DNA of 64,000 nt from Eretmocerus hayati. Taxonomy: Eukaryota > Arthropoda > Insecta > Hymenoptera > Aphelinidae. Position 1 is the stretch's first letter. Each line of letters opens with the position of its first letter. The notes under the pieces are model-generated. The model did not search any database. It worked only from the letters and a program-made list of their open reading frames with translations, and was not told the origin of the DNA. Where the stretch lies: the NCBI GenBank assembly GCA_029851415.1, contig CM056743.1, positions 77,518,186 to 77,582,185 on the forward strand, written 5' to 3'. The position numbers were made by a program, and so were the translations under genes. Below, one piece after another: positions 1 to 8,639 of the stretch.

Positions 1-1
1 T

Positions 2-931
2 GAAATTGATGCGATCAAAAATGTTGGTATAACGTCAACTGTCAAGTATTACTTGTCGCTCTCACCCCAAGAAGAAGGCTCTGCGTCGAGTGGTGGCTGG
101 GATACGAGTAATTTTACAATAACGCCGGCTCACAAATTTAATTTCTGTTTACCCTTGCATAGACTTTTAGGGTTTTGCGAAGATTATAGGAAAATCATCA
201 TTCATGCAAAGCTCGAGTTAATATTGATTAGAGCCAAGTCGGACGATAATTGTTTCGTCGTCACGAAAGATACTTGCAATCCTACCGTGACGTTATCTAG
301 ATTACAGTGGTGTGTTCCACACATCATTCTCAATGATATAGTGAAGTTGAATATGCTCAAAATAGTGGAACGGAACGCGTTTGTACCAATTTATTTTAGG
401 TGCTGGGAGCTCATTGAGCTACCCATGCTTCAAGAGGCAGACAAGCATGTTTGGGCAGTCAAATCCACGAATCAGTTAGAAAAGCCGAGATATGTGATAC
501 TAGCTCTCCAAACTCAACGCAAGAATAATAAAAAAGCATACGCAACACGTTTTGATCATTGCAAACTTTCAAACGTGAAACTCTTCCTGAATTCAGAAAT
601 CTACCCATACGAATCACTGAATATCGATTGGGCGTCGAAAAAGAACACCGCCCTACTATATCAAATGTACAAATCATCTCGGAGATCTTACTACAATACG
701 GCAGAAGATGTGAGCTTATTCAAAAGGAGTGATTTTGAGGATAACTATCCTTTTATCGTGATTGATTGCTCGCGCCAAGTCGAGTCCCTTAAGAACGCAG
801 TCGTGGACATACGTCTGGAATTTGAAACGAAAGGAAATATTCTGAAAAATACGTGCGCTTTCTGCTTAATTATGCATGATAAGATTCTCGAGTATAGCCC
901 AATGACCAATATTGTCCACAAGATCATTTGA
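2..931 (+). CDS. Double-jelly-roll capsid-like protein, C-terminal part (cut by window edge)
   Basis: The frame is open from base 2, so the gene starts left of the window and the TTG at 53 is not its start. The visible 309 residues resemble the double-jelly-roll-like proteins that are common in insect genomes and linked with Polinton-like elements. Recognisable stretches are HRLLGFCEDYRKIIIHAKLEL, the LEKPRYVILALQTQR block near the middle, the FDHCKLSNVKLFLNSEIYPY block and VIDCSRQVESLKNAVVDIRL near the end. A capsid role is inferred from family and neighbours: integrase lies 1.1 kb downstream. This protein is clearly not of the same lineage as the capsid protein at 61425-62638. The stop TGA is followed directly by an ATG at 932. 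No break is seen in the visible part. Confidence 0.8.
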   Translation, partial: EIDAIKNVGITSTVKYYLSLSPQEEGSASSGGWDTSNFTITPAHKFNFCLPLHRLLGFCEDYRKIIIHAKLELILIRAKSDDNCFVVTKDTCNPTVTLSRLQWCVPHIILNDIVKLNMLKIVERNAFVPIYFRCWELIELPMLQEADKHVWAVKSTNQLEKPRYVILALQTQRKNNKKAYATRFDHCKLSNVKLFLNSEIYPYESLNIDWASKKNTALLYQMYKSSRRSYYNTAEDVSLFKRSDFEDNYPFIVIDCSRQVESLKNAVVDIRLEFETKGNILKNTCAFCLIMHDKILEYSPMTNIVHKII

Positions 932-956
932 ATGAATCACAATTCTCATCGGTTAG

Positions 957-1640
957 CAGCAGCAGCAAGAAGAAGGAGAAGAATCGGAAGAGGACGAAGG
1001 AGACGAGGTATCTTCCGATCAAAGTGGCAGCTCAAGATCCAAGCTATTCTTGACGCATGCAAATCAATCCATCTGCACCGAGCCGAACATCATATTCATC
1101 GATTTGGAAGGATTCGTCGTCGGTGGCAAAACTTTTGTGGTGAAGGAAGCTGCTGTACTCGATTATGTTCGGTATCGCGGTGGTGATGTGGGTGGGCTAG
1201 CCCATTATTTATTCGCCCCACCATTCGAATTTGCAGACTTATCATGGAGAGATTCGCGAAGGGTGCGCTACGCAACTGATTATGAACATAATTTAAAATG
1301 GAGCAAAGAAAATAAACCTTGGTTCTCGAAAACTAAACTGATTGGGAGAATTTACGAAGAAGCTTGGTCGCCGAATAAAGCAACATGTGTCTACGTCTCT
1401 TCAGAAGAAAAAAAACGGTGGCTGACAGGCATCTTGCCAGCGTTCTTCATGAATAATCCGAAGTTCATCATAAGAAATATATTCGGCGAGCACAACATCG
1501 ACCTGATGAATTACTATGCAGATGACTATGAATATTCAGAATGTCCGTATCACGACAATACGCAATTTAAGTGTACTTTGAGAAGTGTACAATTCATGGC
1601 TCATCTTAAGTATAACATGATGTCTAGCTCAGTTCAATAA
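957..1640 (+). CDS. RNase H/DnaQ-fold-like protein of Polinton-type elements
   Basis: The open frame begins after a stop at 954 with an acidic Gln/Glu/Asp-rich stretch, followed by the hallmark IIFIDLEGF, where D and E are the expected metal-binding pair of a DEDD-type nuclease fold. Then come a KEAAVLD strand, HYLFAPPF, and a C-terminal CPYHD...KCTLRS Cys/His block. The same order of motifs occurs in the broken copy at 60858-61323. Nuclease activity is an inference from fold-like motifs. The start is uncertain: the only nearby ATG (932) is in another frame that gives an Arg-rich peptide, and the two frames meet at a GCA/AGC run (955-970), so a small indel or a non-AUG start is possible. It sits between the capsid-like gene and the integrase operon. 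Confidence 0.65.
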   Translation, partial: QQQQEEGEESEEDEGDEVSSDQSGSSRSKLFLTHANQSICTEPNIIFIDLEGFVVGGKTFVVKEAAVLDYVRYRGGDVGGLAHYLFAPPFEFADLSWRDSRRVRYATDYEHNLKWSKENKPWFSKTKLIGRIYEEAWSPNKATCVYVSSEEKKRWLTGILPAFFMNNPKFIIRNIFGEHNIDLMNYYADDYEYSECPYHDNTQFKCTLRSVQFMAHLKYNMMSSSVQ

Positions 1641-1713
1641 ATTACTCGAATTAGAAATATGTAATGTATAATGTCAGATCCCCACTCCCCAATCGTTCTT
1701 CTCACTAGATGAG

Positions 1714-1748
1714 TATAAAAGGCTAGAACTCGTCTGATTAATGTCAGT
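1714..1748 (+). promoter_or_regulatory. TATA box plus TCAGT initiator upstream of the integrase transcription unit
   Basis: TATAAAA lies at 1714-1720 and TCAGT, the usual arthropod initiator core, lies at 1744-1748, 30 bases downstream. The ATG of the next gene is at 1755, which would leave a very short leader. The spacing is exactly that of an arthropod polymerase II core promoter. Confidence 0.6.
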
Positions 1749-1754
1749 GGCAAA

Positions 1755-2063
1755 ATGAATATAGATAAGTTTGGGGGTTCCACAGGCGTGGGCGTTGGTA
1801 TTTTCAACGAGACATCTTTGACAAATCACAGACTCAAGCTCGGTGAAATTGCGCTAAAAGTGGAAATTTTGCATGACCAATTTCAGAAGCTCGTGGGCGA
1901 GATTGATGCAAAATTCCGAAAAAGAGATCTTGATCACGAAAAAAATTACGCAAATATACGAAATGGGCTTCAAATAGCGATGGAGAATCTCAAAGATAAT
2001 AAAATCAAAATAATCGATTTGCAACAATGGCGGGAGAGAGAGTTAGCGAAAGAAAATGAATGA
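1755..2063 (+). CDS. Small coiled-coil protein overlapping the integrase start
   Basis: A 102-residue protein that I do not recognise. After a Gly-rich N-terminus the rest is predicted helical, with heptad-like spacing (LKLGEIALKVEILHDQF, then MENLKDNKIKIIDL) and many charged residues, suggesting a coiled coil. The ATG follows a TATA/initiator pair at the right distance, which supports this start. Its stop overlaps the integrase start in ATGAATGA, so both are probably read from one mRNA. Position just upstream of integrase suggests a role with the integrase or in virion structure, but nothing in the sequence proves this. Confidence 0.6.
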   Translation: MNIDKFGGSTGVGVGIFNETSLTNHRLKLGEIALKVEILHDQFQKLVGEIDAKFRKRDLDHEKNYANIRNGLQIAMENLKDNKIKIIDLQQWRERELAKENE

Positions 2064-3012
2064 GTACAGCCCAGAAAAGATTCAACTTGTGCGAGAGCTG
2101 CACGCACCAGCTAGACGAAATTTTCTTCGCCGACGGGTTGAACTGAGAGATGTAGACGAATTATGGCACATGGATTTGGCTGTCATGATTCAGTACGCAA
2201 AAGTGAATAGGAATTACAAATATATCTTAGTTGTTATGGATGCGTTCTCCAAACACGCTTGGGCAGAGTCTCTCAGATCCAAATCCGGTCCAGATGTTAC
2301 AAAAGCCTTTCAAAATATACTCAAAAGAGCAAACCGGGTGCCTAAAAATTTGCAAGCTGACAAGGGTAAGGAATTTTATAACAAGGACTTTTTGAATCTT
2401 GTAGAGAAGAACGTTATCACCTTCTATTCCACGTATAGTTTGACTAAAGCGTGTTTCGCAGAGAGAATGATCCGGAGTTTGAAAGAAAAATTATTCAAAA
2501 TTTTCTCGCTGCGCGGATCTTACAAATGGATTGATGTATTACCAGACGTGCTGGATGAGTACAATGAACACACGATCCATCGAACCATTGGCATGAAACC
2601 TTTCGACGTCTGGAAAAAATCTTCAAAACAGAGAGATATTGTCTCGAAGCTCCTATCCACAGTATACTGTAGAAGGGATGCTGTTCAGAAACACAAATTC
2701 AAACTGGGTGACGATGTGAGAGTATCTAAAAATAAATCGATATTCGATAAATCTTACACGGGCAATTGGGGCACAGAGATATTCAAAGTAATTCGAGTGC
2801 AAAATACAAACCCAGTTACTTATTTACTCCAAGATAGCGACGGTGCACGAATAGCGGGAGCATTTTACGAGCAAGAGCTCGCTTCCGTAAGAGACCCGAG
2901 CGTCTATCTCGTTGAGAAGATCTTGAAACGCAAAGGTGATCAAGTTCTCATCAAATGGCTAGGCTTACCGGAGAAACAAAATAGTTGGATACGCAAGACG
3001 GATCTTGTCTAA
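2056..3012 (+). CDS. Polinton-type DDE integrase with C-terminal chromodomain
   Basis: A 318-residue rve-superfamily integrase. The catalytic triad is visible as D in LWHMDLAVM (about residue 35), D in LQADKGKEFYN (about 97) and E in CFAERMIRSLKEK (about 137). An SH3-like segment follows (HKFKLGDDVRVSKNK, then GNWGTEIFKVIRV), and the last ~40 residues form a chromodomain (VYLVEKILKRKGD, KWLGLPEKQNSW). This architecture is that of Maverick/Polinton integrases, which join element ends to host DNA; the chromodomain is expected to direct target choice. The N-terminal HHCC zinc finger of retroviral integrases is not seen. The frame is intact, so the protein may still be functional. It overlaps the upstream coiled-coil gene by 8 bases. 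Confidence 0.93.
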   Translation: MNEYSPEKIQLVRELHAPARRNFLRRRVELRDVDELWHMDLAVMIQYAKVNRNYKYILVVMDAFSKHAWAESLRSKSGPDVTKAFQNILKRANRVPKNLQADKGKEFYNKDFLNLVEKNVITFYSTYSLTKACFAERMIRSLKEKLFKIFSLRGSYKWIDVLPDVLDEYNEHTIHRTIGMKPFDVWKKSSKQRDIVSKLLSTVYCRRDAVQKHKFKLGDDVRVSKNKSIFDKSYTGNWGTEIFKVIRVQNTNPVTYLLQDSDGARIAGAFYEQELASVRDPSVYLVEKILKRKGDQVLIKWLGLPEKQNSWIRKTDLV

Positions 3013-3606
3013 ATATTTCGTGAATCAGATTTCTAATGAATGAATTTTGGTAATTCAACAATTTGTGAGGCGGGTGAAATTATCAACATTCAATCCGATC
3101 CTACTCATATGAAAAAAAGCTAAAAATTCTAATACAGACTCAAGGGAGCATCTCCATGAACGCACTTGGGTATACAAAATCCTGGCAAGCGCTCATATTG
3201 GCTTTGAACCGCTCAATTTTTTGGCTCATAGACAGATGCTTTTGAGGCTCCCGGATTTATTCGAGAGCTCCTCGACATCCGAGTAAAACGGAATAATATT
3301 GGATTCAGAATAACGTTGGATTCTTCTCATCGAAATCGTTGTTAGTGCATTAAAATTCTTCGAATTTTGATGATGTCCGTCAACAATTATGCACAAGTCT
3401 GAGTGATTATTTTGCATATTATAACATGAGACGTCTGCAGTGGATCGCGCAGCATCCCAAAACGTTGATTTTTCTCCTCTTTGACATGTATTTCAGGCAA
3501 TGAAATTCATTCTTGATTTGTCCCACCGATCGCTCACGGCAGAGTTACAGTGGGAGCAATTGTTGCATCTGCCCAAATCATCCCCACTTTCCTGTATCAT
3601 GAGGGT
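3013..3606 (+). other. Intergenic stretch inside the left Polinton-like module
   Basis: About 590 bases with no convincing gene on either strand. Short open frames on the minus strand (3226-3417, 3493-3714) lack family features. It ends in the TATA-like promoter of the next operon. Confidence 0.5.
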
Positions 3607-3646
3607 TATATATAAAGTCATGGGAATGACTGCCACATAATTCACG
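3607..3646 (+). promoter_or_regulatory. TATA-like promoter of the 3647 operon
   Basis: TATATATAAA begins at 3607, about 40 bases before the ATG at 3647. No clear TCAGT initiator is seen, so this is weaker than the promoter at 1714. Confidence 0.4.
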
Positions 3647-4072
3647 ATGTCGTGGCAGAGTGTGAATCGGGCGGGTAAATTCGCGCCCACGGTAAAACTC
3701 AATACCCTTAGCACAAAAATTCGATATCGCGTTCTTCAGGGGAAGATCATTGATAGTGGCTGGGGCGATAGTCTCGCCCTAACCCTATGCGATCCGACTA
3801 GTAAAAAGAAGAAGAAATTTACAGTGTACGCGCCCAAGTGCACTTTAGAATCGATATCCGAAGATAAAGAACATTACTTGCGTAAACTCAATAAGAAAGG
3901 TGGCACAACGCATTGTAGATACAGTCCGATCGGGAACTATAATAGAATCAAGTTCTACGACACTGTAGACGAGGAATCTGAATCGAGTGATAGTGAGGAG
4001 GAGGAGGAAGGGGGAGAAGAAGGAGAAGAGCGAGTGACTATCGATCCAGGAACATCGCCAAAGCAAGAATAA
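3647..4072 (+). CDS. OB-fold-like, putative ssDNA-binding protein of Polinton-like elements
   Basis: 141 residues. The N-terminal ~100 residues show the strand pattern LNTLSTKIRYRVLQGKI, then WGDSLALTLCD, KFTVYAPKC and NRIKFYD, which fits the small beta-rich proteins often found in arthropod Polinton-like elements and thought to have an OB fold. The C-terminal ~35 residues are Glu/Ser-rich, as in many single-strand-binding proteins. A role in binding element DNA during replication is therefore plausible but inferred. The ATG follows a TATA-like motif. Four bases separate its stop from the ATG of the next gene (4077), again an operon-like spacing. AATAAA overlaps the stop codon. Confidence 0.55.
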   Translation: MSWQSVNRAGKFAPTVKLNTLSTKIRYRVLQGKIIDSGWGDSLALTLCDPTSKKKKKFTVYAPKCTLESISEDKEHYLRKLNKKGGTTHCRYSPIGNYNRIKFYDTVDEESESSDSEEEEEGGEEGEERVTIDPGTSPKQE

Positions 4073-4076
4073 AGTT

Positions 4077-4511
4077 ATGGATTCGGGTTGTTGGATTCCT
4101 GCGGCGACAGGTGGTGATATAAAAACATATATACCACCCTGTCCACCGGCCGTGCCTTTGTCACATTTTTCGCAAGGCAATGAAGGCAGCAGTATGGCTA
4201 TGTCTTCAAACGACCAAAATTTCATAAACCTCGAATCAACGCAAAATCAAGGATCATCACCACCATCACTGGCCCATGTTCTGCCCATAACAAACGTGAG
4301 CGCACCCAACACCAACACAGCATCCAGAAAGAGGAGATTGTCGTTCTCGGATATTCCTACACCACCGACGCAATCACCGAGGGGATCTATGACCGACAGC
4401 GCTGGTTCCAACGAAGAGGAGGAGGATGACTATACTTCCGAGTATGAGGATGAGGAACGAGAGACGTATAACATTGAAAAATCATCGAGTATCACGATCA
4501 AAACGAGGTAA
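4077..4511 (+). CDS. Uncharacterised acidic, Ser/Pro/Asn-rich protein
   Basis: 144 residues, not recognised. Low-complexity Ser/Pro/Thr/Asn-rich central part, a basic ASRKRRLSFSD patch that could be a nuclear signal, TPPTQSP phosphorylation-like motifs, and an acidic NEEEEDDYTSEYEDEE tail. No folded domain is evident. It lies in the same tight gene string as the OB-fold-like gene before it and the repeat protein after it. It may be a disordered accessory or regulatory protein, but the sequence does not decide. Confidence 0.5.
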   Translation: MDSGCWIPAATGGDIKTYIPPCPPAVPLSHFSQGNEGSSMAMSSNDQNFINLESTQNQGSSPPSLAHVLPITNVSAPNTNTASRKRRLSFSDIPTPPTQSPRGSMTDSAGSNEEEEDDYTSEYEDEERETYNIEKSSSITIKTR

Positions 4512-4532
4512 ATCATATATTTCCTCATAAAC

Positions 4533-5210
4533 TTGATAGAAAGAGCAAGTATGCTCATGGACATAAACTCGAGTCTAATATTGCTTCTTTATTCTGTCCA
4601 ATTTCATAGCAAAAAGGAGATGAAGCATGTTAGTGAGCTGATGAGAGCTTGTCGGCAAACTATTCGAGTCGAAGTTCGAATGCTGATAAATGAAAAAGAT
4701 TCCTCATTGGAGATAAACTTGAGAAGTGGTCGAAAAGGGTTAACATTAAGCAGAATGCCACGGGACAAGCTTTCAGAAAATTTGCTGAGCCTCAAGAATG
4801 ATAAAAACTGTAGGCGAAAATTATTGTCGGGTCATAATATTGGGTCGAACATTACTATGTATTTTGAGAAAAGAATGTACTATGAAAGAATAACGTTAGC
4901 TCATGAAAACTGTGAGATTTACTCTACTTTGGGAAATTTCCTGAATTTAACTGCGATGGACAGTTTCATCGAGTCAAAAGTTAGTGAATACATAGAATTA
5001 GATTTGAATCTGTCCAGAACGTTCAAATCTCTCAGAAAATTCTTGGAAAAGAGTGCGAGAGATAAAAAAATCAATCTCGACGATAAAATGCAAGTCATAA
5101 AGTTCTTGAATGATAGTCATAGAAACAATATGTCAGAATGTAGCGTCATAGCCAATTGCTTAGACGACATTTTATATAACATCAAAATAAAAATGAGAAG
5201 AGAACGATAA
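4533..5210 (+). CDS. Two-repeat beta-beta-alpha (PC4-like?) protein, intact copy
   Basis: 225 residues in the listed frame; ATG at 4551 or 4557 may be the real start. Two units can be drawn, each with beta strands followed by an amphipathic helix: IRVEVRMLINEKDSSLEINL then LTLSRMPRDKLSENLLSL; and NITMYFEKRMYYERITLA then FLNLTAMDSFIESKVSEYI. The same layout is found in the two broken genes at 58190-58885 and 59433-60138. The pattern recalls the PC4/p15 coactivator ssDNA-binding fold (strands plus C-terminal helix), but sequence identity is too low to assert this. The C-terminal 60 residues are helical and basic. The presence in both modules argues for a core function of this element group. Confidence 0.5.
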   Translation: MIERASMLMDINSSLILLLYSVQFHSKKEMKHVSELMRACRQTIRVEVRMLINEKDSSLEINLRSGRKGLTLSRMPRDKLSENLLSLKNDKNCRRKLLSGHNIGSNITMYFEKRMYYERITLAHENCEIYSTLGNFLNLTAMDSFIESKVSEYIELDLNLSRTFKSLRKFLEKSARDKKINLDDKMQVIKFLNDSHRNNMSECSVIANCLDDILYNIKIKMRRER

Positions 5211-5225
5211 ATATGTCCATAATGA

Positions 5226-5408
5226 GTGTTGGATATTTACAAATTCTACATATTCATGGTGTTGGTGGTAGTGGGTAAAATATGTATCAATGATTCATCA
5301 TATCATGTATATCCGAGTGTTATTCTAGTCATAATTGATGAAAAATTACTATCTCATGTATATGACAGTAATTCAATAAAGCCGGTTGTGATCCGTCTAG
5401 TCCATTAA
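5226..5408 (+). CDS. Possible small hydrophobic protein
   Basis: A 60-codon frame with a hydrophobic N-terminus (YIFMVLVVVGKI), which could be a signal or membrane segment. It begins at TTG; an ATG lies at 5256. AATAAA near 5377 lies inside it. Nothing else supports it, so it may be spurious. Confidence 0.2.
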   Translation: MLDIYKFYIFMVLVVVGKICINDSSYHVYPSVILVIIDEKLLSHVYDSNSIKPVVIRLVH

Positions 5409-5433
5409 TCAGCTTTTTCAGTGTTACACAAAA

Positions 5434-5568
5434 ATGAAAAGGCTGAGTGATGGATCAAAGAGACGCAACAAATCAACGAGAAAAGATGCGAGTACACTGG
5501 CTGTGAACATTGCACTTCCAACAAAAAACCACTCTCGCTCACATTTCTTCGACCAGTCTATCTATTGA
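5434..5568 (+). CDS. Possible small basic protein
   Basis: A 44-codon ATG frame with a Lys/Arg-rich start (MKRLSDGSKRRNKSTRKD) ending TGA. Small basic proteins are common in Polinton-like elements as DNA-condensing proteins, but length and composition alone are weak evidence. Confidence 0.25.
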   Translation: MKRLSDGSKRRNKSTRKDASTLAVNIALPTKNHSRSHFFDQSIY

Positions 5569-6384
5569 GTCAGGAATCTAGAGAGATCAGCCAGAAGATA
5601 TGAGAGAAAGAGGAGAGCTTCTTCGAAAACTGAGAAACAAGGAGAAGGCTACCTCTTACCTTGCTCACTCTGGGCATGTAATTTTCATGGTTTATTAAAT
5701 GCACTTAGTGAGCATAGAAAGAGGCAGTCCCGAATCACAGCAAGAGGAGGAAAAGTCACCTGTTAAATTCCTAAAATTCGTCTGCAGCAAATCTCTTACA
5801 TGATCTGGCTCGACCAATGTGAAAATACTTATTCATTGTTCGTCCCAAACCATGATGAGATAGGCCACAGTTTGCATCGAGGAATGAGAGTTTCCGAGGT
5901 GAGCAGAAAGAAGAGAGAGAAATTTTGCTGCCCAGCGAGAAAAAGCTTCCGTCGCATGGTGAGCTCGATCGCTTTCAGGTATATTCGACTGCTGAAAAGA
6001 CCAAGAAAAGTTATCCAAAGCGACCAGCTCCAATACACCACTTTTGTCTCGTTTGTTAATACAATTCGATCAGTCATTGGTGGTGTGTGGACTATGGGAG
6101 CCGATTCCATCGAGATACGATTCGAGCATCTGGGATAATTTCCATATGCTTGAAATGCCGAGGTCTAGTTTTAAGGTATGCACGTTGGTCCATCCGACGG
6201 CGGCTGTACTAGATCTCGTCAGTATCCTATATCCACACGGTGAGCGAACATCGTTTAAGAATGGTTTTACCATTGCAACAACGTATTGCATACGTTTATG
6301 AATGTGAGTGTTTGTGAAAGTGTTTAAATTGCAAAAAAGTGACAAAGAGTGATTAAGTGTGCTTCCATTCCAGATATTGGTAGA
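5569..6384 (+). other. Non-coding stretch, possible 5' leader of the 6385 gene
   Basis: No convincing long gene. Donor-like CACACGGTGAGC near 6236 and acceptor-like TTCCATTCCAG ending at 6373 suggest that untranslated exons of the downstream spliced gene may lie here. It also separates the left Polinton-like module from the rest; no terminal inverted repeat was recognised. Confidence 0.3.
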
Positions 6385-7463
6385 ATGGGGCTACCACGTC
6401 ATCACGGTTTGACAGAAGGTGACTTACGCTCACTAGGTCGCTGGATCTTATATGCACGTACTACTGGGCGTAACAGGGATGAGTCTTGGAGAGAGCAATT
6501 GCAATACCATATCACTTCAGAGTATAGCTGGGGTATTGTCGAAGATACAAGTTTAGAAGAGCGAATATCATGCGGAGAATGCTTAGAGGTGAGTTGATTG
6601 CTCCACATTAGGTGATGCACTTTCAGTAATTAAAATACTTGGTCGAAATATAGGAGTTCACCATAACGATGTACAGGGACCCATCCCTGATTGAAAAAGT
6701 AGGGCTGAACCGGGAAAGTGGTGGTGGCATCTTTTTGATGCCGCTCTCAGGATACACGGTCGCACCGGTATTCTGCTTTAGATGTGGATTCGTACGTTTA
6801 ATTTTTTTCAAAATAATTCCTCAAAGTACGAAAGAAGGAGATGCTAATTCTAAAATTTTGCATGTTAGATCGGCAGTCGCGAATATGTATGCCCAGGCTT
6901 AATAATGGGCTTTGATCACCACCAAAGAGTCCGCGACAGCATCCCCGTTACTGAACATTTATATGAGGGAGAATGGATTGTCGATCAAACTCGATGCAGA
7001 ATGGGGCATGTGAGTACAAAAAAAAAAAATCGGTCATCATTTTGGACTAAAGTAGTATCTCATTCTACGAATATTTCCACAGGCTGTCTCGTATATCATC
7101 CTTGAACACGAAGATAGATCATTTTATCCGCAAACTGATGCTTTTATTGGACGCAGATCCAGTTTCACGATGGAAATCCCATCACTTTTGCCATGGGGCA
7201 CCTCATTAACCTATGCATTAAAGTGTCCGTGTCATGCCGGATTTTTTGAAATACTGATAATTAAGATCCAAGTATTTTCAATTCTTGAAGCGCAAGATGA
7301 GATGCGCCGGGTCAATGTACATCCAAATCTTGACGATGACAACGATGATAATGATGAGGCGCAGTATGACATGCGTGAAAGGGATATGTTCGAGTTACTT
7401 GAAGACGATGATGGTTATGATGGGGCATCATCATTATCATCATCATCATCATCATCACCCTAA
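6385..7463 (+). CDS. Unrecognised four-exon gene (287-residue product)
   Basis: Four exons join in frame: 6385-6588, 6654-6791, 6869-7009 and 7083-7463. Donors are GTGAGT, GTACGT and GTGAGT, acceptors end in TAG, TAG and CAG, and all three introns are in phase 0, leaving no internal stop. The start ATG at 6385 follows an acceptor-like site at 6373, so an upstream leader exon is likely. The product has paired cysteines that could bind zinc (CGEC; CFRCGF; CRMGH; KCPCHAG), then an acidic Asp-rich region and a C-terminal poly-Ser tract made by a TCA repeat. I do not recognise the family. It may be a host gene or an element gene that gained introns. Splice sites are predicted by eye, so boundaries could shift. 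Confidence 0.55.
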
Positions 7464-7799
7464 GAAAAACACATTTTCGATTCGGTGTATGAAGTAATGT
7501 ATCCATATTATTCATCAAGTATCATGATAATATAACCAATTTGTCAGAATAAAAAAAATTTGGAAAAATTTTGGATTATCGGTGAATGGTAGATCAAAAT
7601 CTTGAATTCAGTATTCGGAGTAGAATACATTATTCGTCAGCGGCCATCATGGACATGCAGATGATTCAGAATACATTGTTTTTTCGAAGCCATGATGGGT
7701 ATGTAAATTTATTCTCTCAATACTGCTGTACCAAATCGAGAACTTTTCGATATAACCACGAGAGCGCAACTAAAACTGTACTCACTCGAAAAATAATCA
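7464..7799 (+). other. 3' flank of the spliced gene, no gene seen
   Basis: AT-rich sequence after the poly-Ser-coding TCA microsatellite. AATAAAAAAA near 7548 is a possible polyadenylation signal for the spliced gene. Confidence 0.35.
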
Positions 7800-8040
7800 T
7801 CAAATCGGCACCATTTTCCTCCAAGATAAACATCATAATGAGGCAAACTTCTTCGATCGGCCTCTGCTGCACTCGCCCGCATTGTAATGGATAAGCCATC
7901 ACTGAAGCCGAGGCCGATCGCAGCTAACTGTGAACAAATCTGCACCATCTCTATCCAAAGGTAAACTTCTTTGGTCGGCCCGCATAATAATAAATGAGCC
8001 ATCATTAGTGCTGCGGTCAAGCGTAGCTACCTGTGGAGCT
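7800..8040 (+). repeat. Two diverged ~120-bp tandem units
   Basis: Units beginning near 7803 and 7935 share CAAATCGGCACCAT-like and AAACTTCTTCGATCGGCC-like blocks, followed by GATAAGCCATCACT versus AATGAGCCATCATTA. A partial third block (CTTCTCCGATCGGCG) follows at 8039. Confidence 0.5.
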
Positions 8041-8061
8041 TCTCCGATCGGCGCGCATGGG

Positions 8062-8387
8062 TATGAATATATTACTAGCGTAATGCCTCGCGTTGCTCGG
8101 CTTGTAAATGTTTCCGATAGGCGTATTAGTTTCCCAAAATGCTCTTCCAAATCAAATGAGAGTACGTTTTTCAGGAATTTTATATATTTAGCGAAGCGGC
8201 GGTTTCTCACATGGGTCTGAACTCATAAAGACCATGAAAGTTATCATTATATAACTCGATATGTGAAAATGGTACAGAACATATTTTCATTTGATTTAAA
8301 AGAGCATTTTGGTGAACTGATACGCTTCTTGGAGACTTTTACAGGCCGAGCAACGCGAAACATAACGCTAGTGTTTAATTATAAAAA
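8062..8387. repeat. Short inverted repeat (MITE-like)
   Basis: Bases 8062-8160 and 8285-8387 are imperfect inverted copies: GCTCGGCTTGTAAATGTTTC pairs with the complement of GAGACTTTTACAGGCCGAGC, and flanking blocks also match. Arms are ~100 bp with a ~125-bp loop. No target-site duplication was identified. Confidence 0.6.
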
Positions 8388-8639
8388 TACGGAAGTTTTC
8401 TATCGGAAATTCAGAAATATGATGTTGTAAAATATCGTTATGCTCACATAAAGTGATTTCTAGTAGGCCAAAGAGATGTACATCGATTTGACGTGAATTA
8501 ATTACTCAGTTGGTTACAGGGATAAATATACAAGTGACACTCAAAATTTTCATTCTGGGCCTTACTTCGTACTAAGATCAATATCACCAATGTCACCTGC
8601 TTGAGCCCATCGCGGATACATGTACTCTTTGAAGTTTAG

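Noticed and set aside
7285..7518. Met- and His-rich frames
   Set aside because: They arise from the TCA/ATG microsatellite that encodes the poly-Ser tail of the spliced gene in the other frame.
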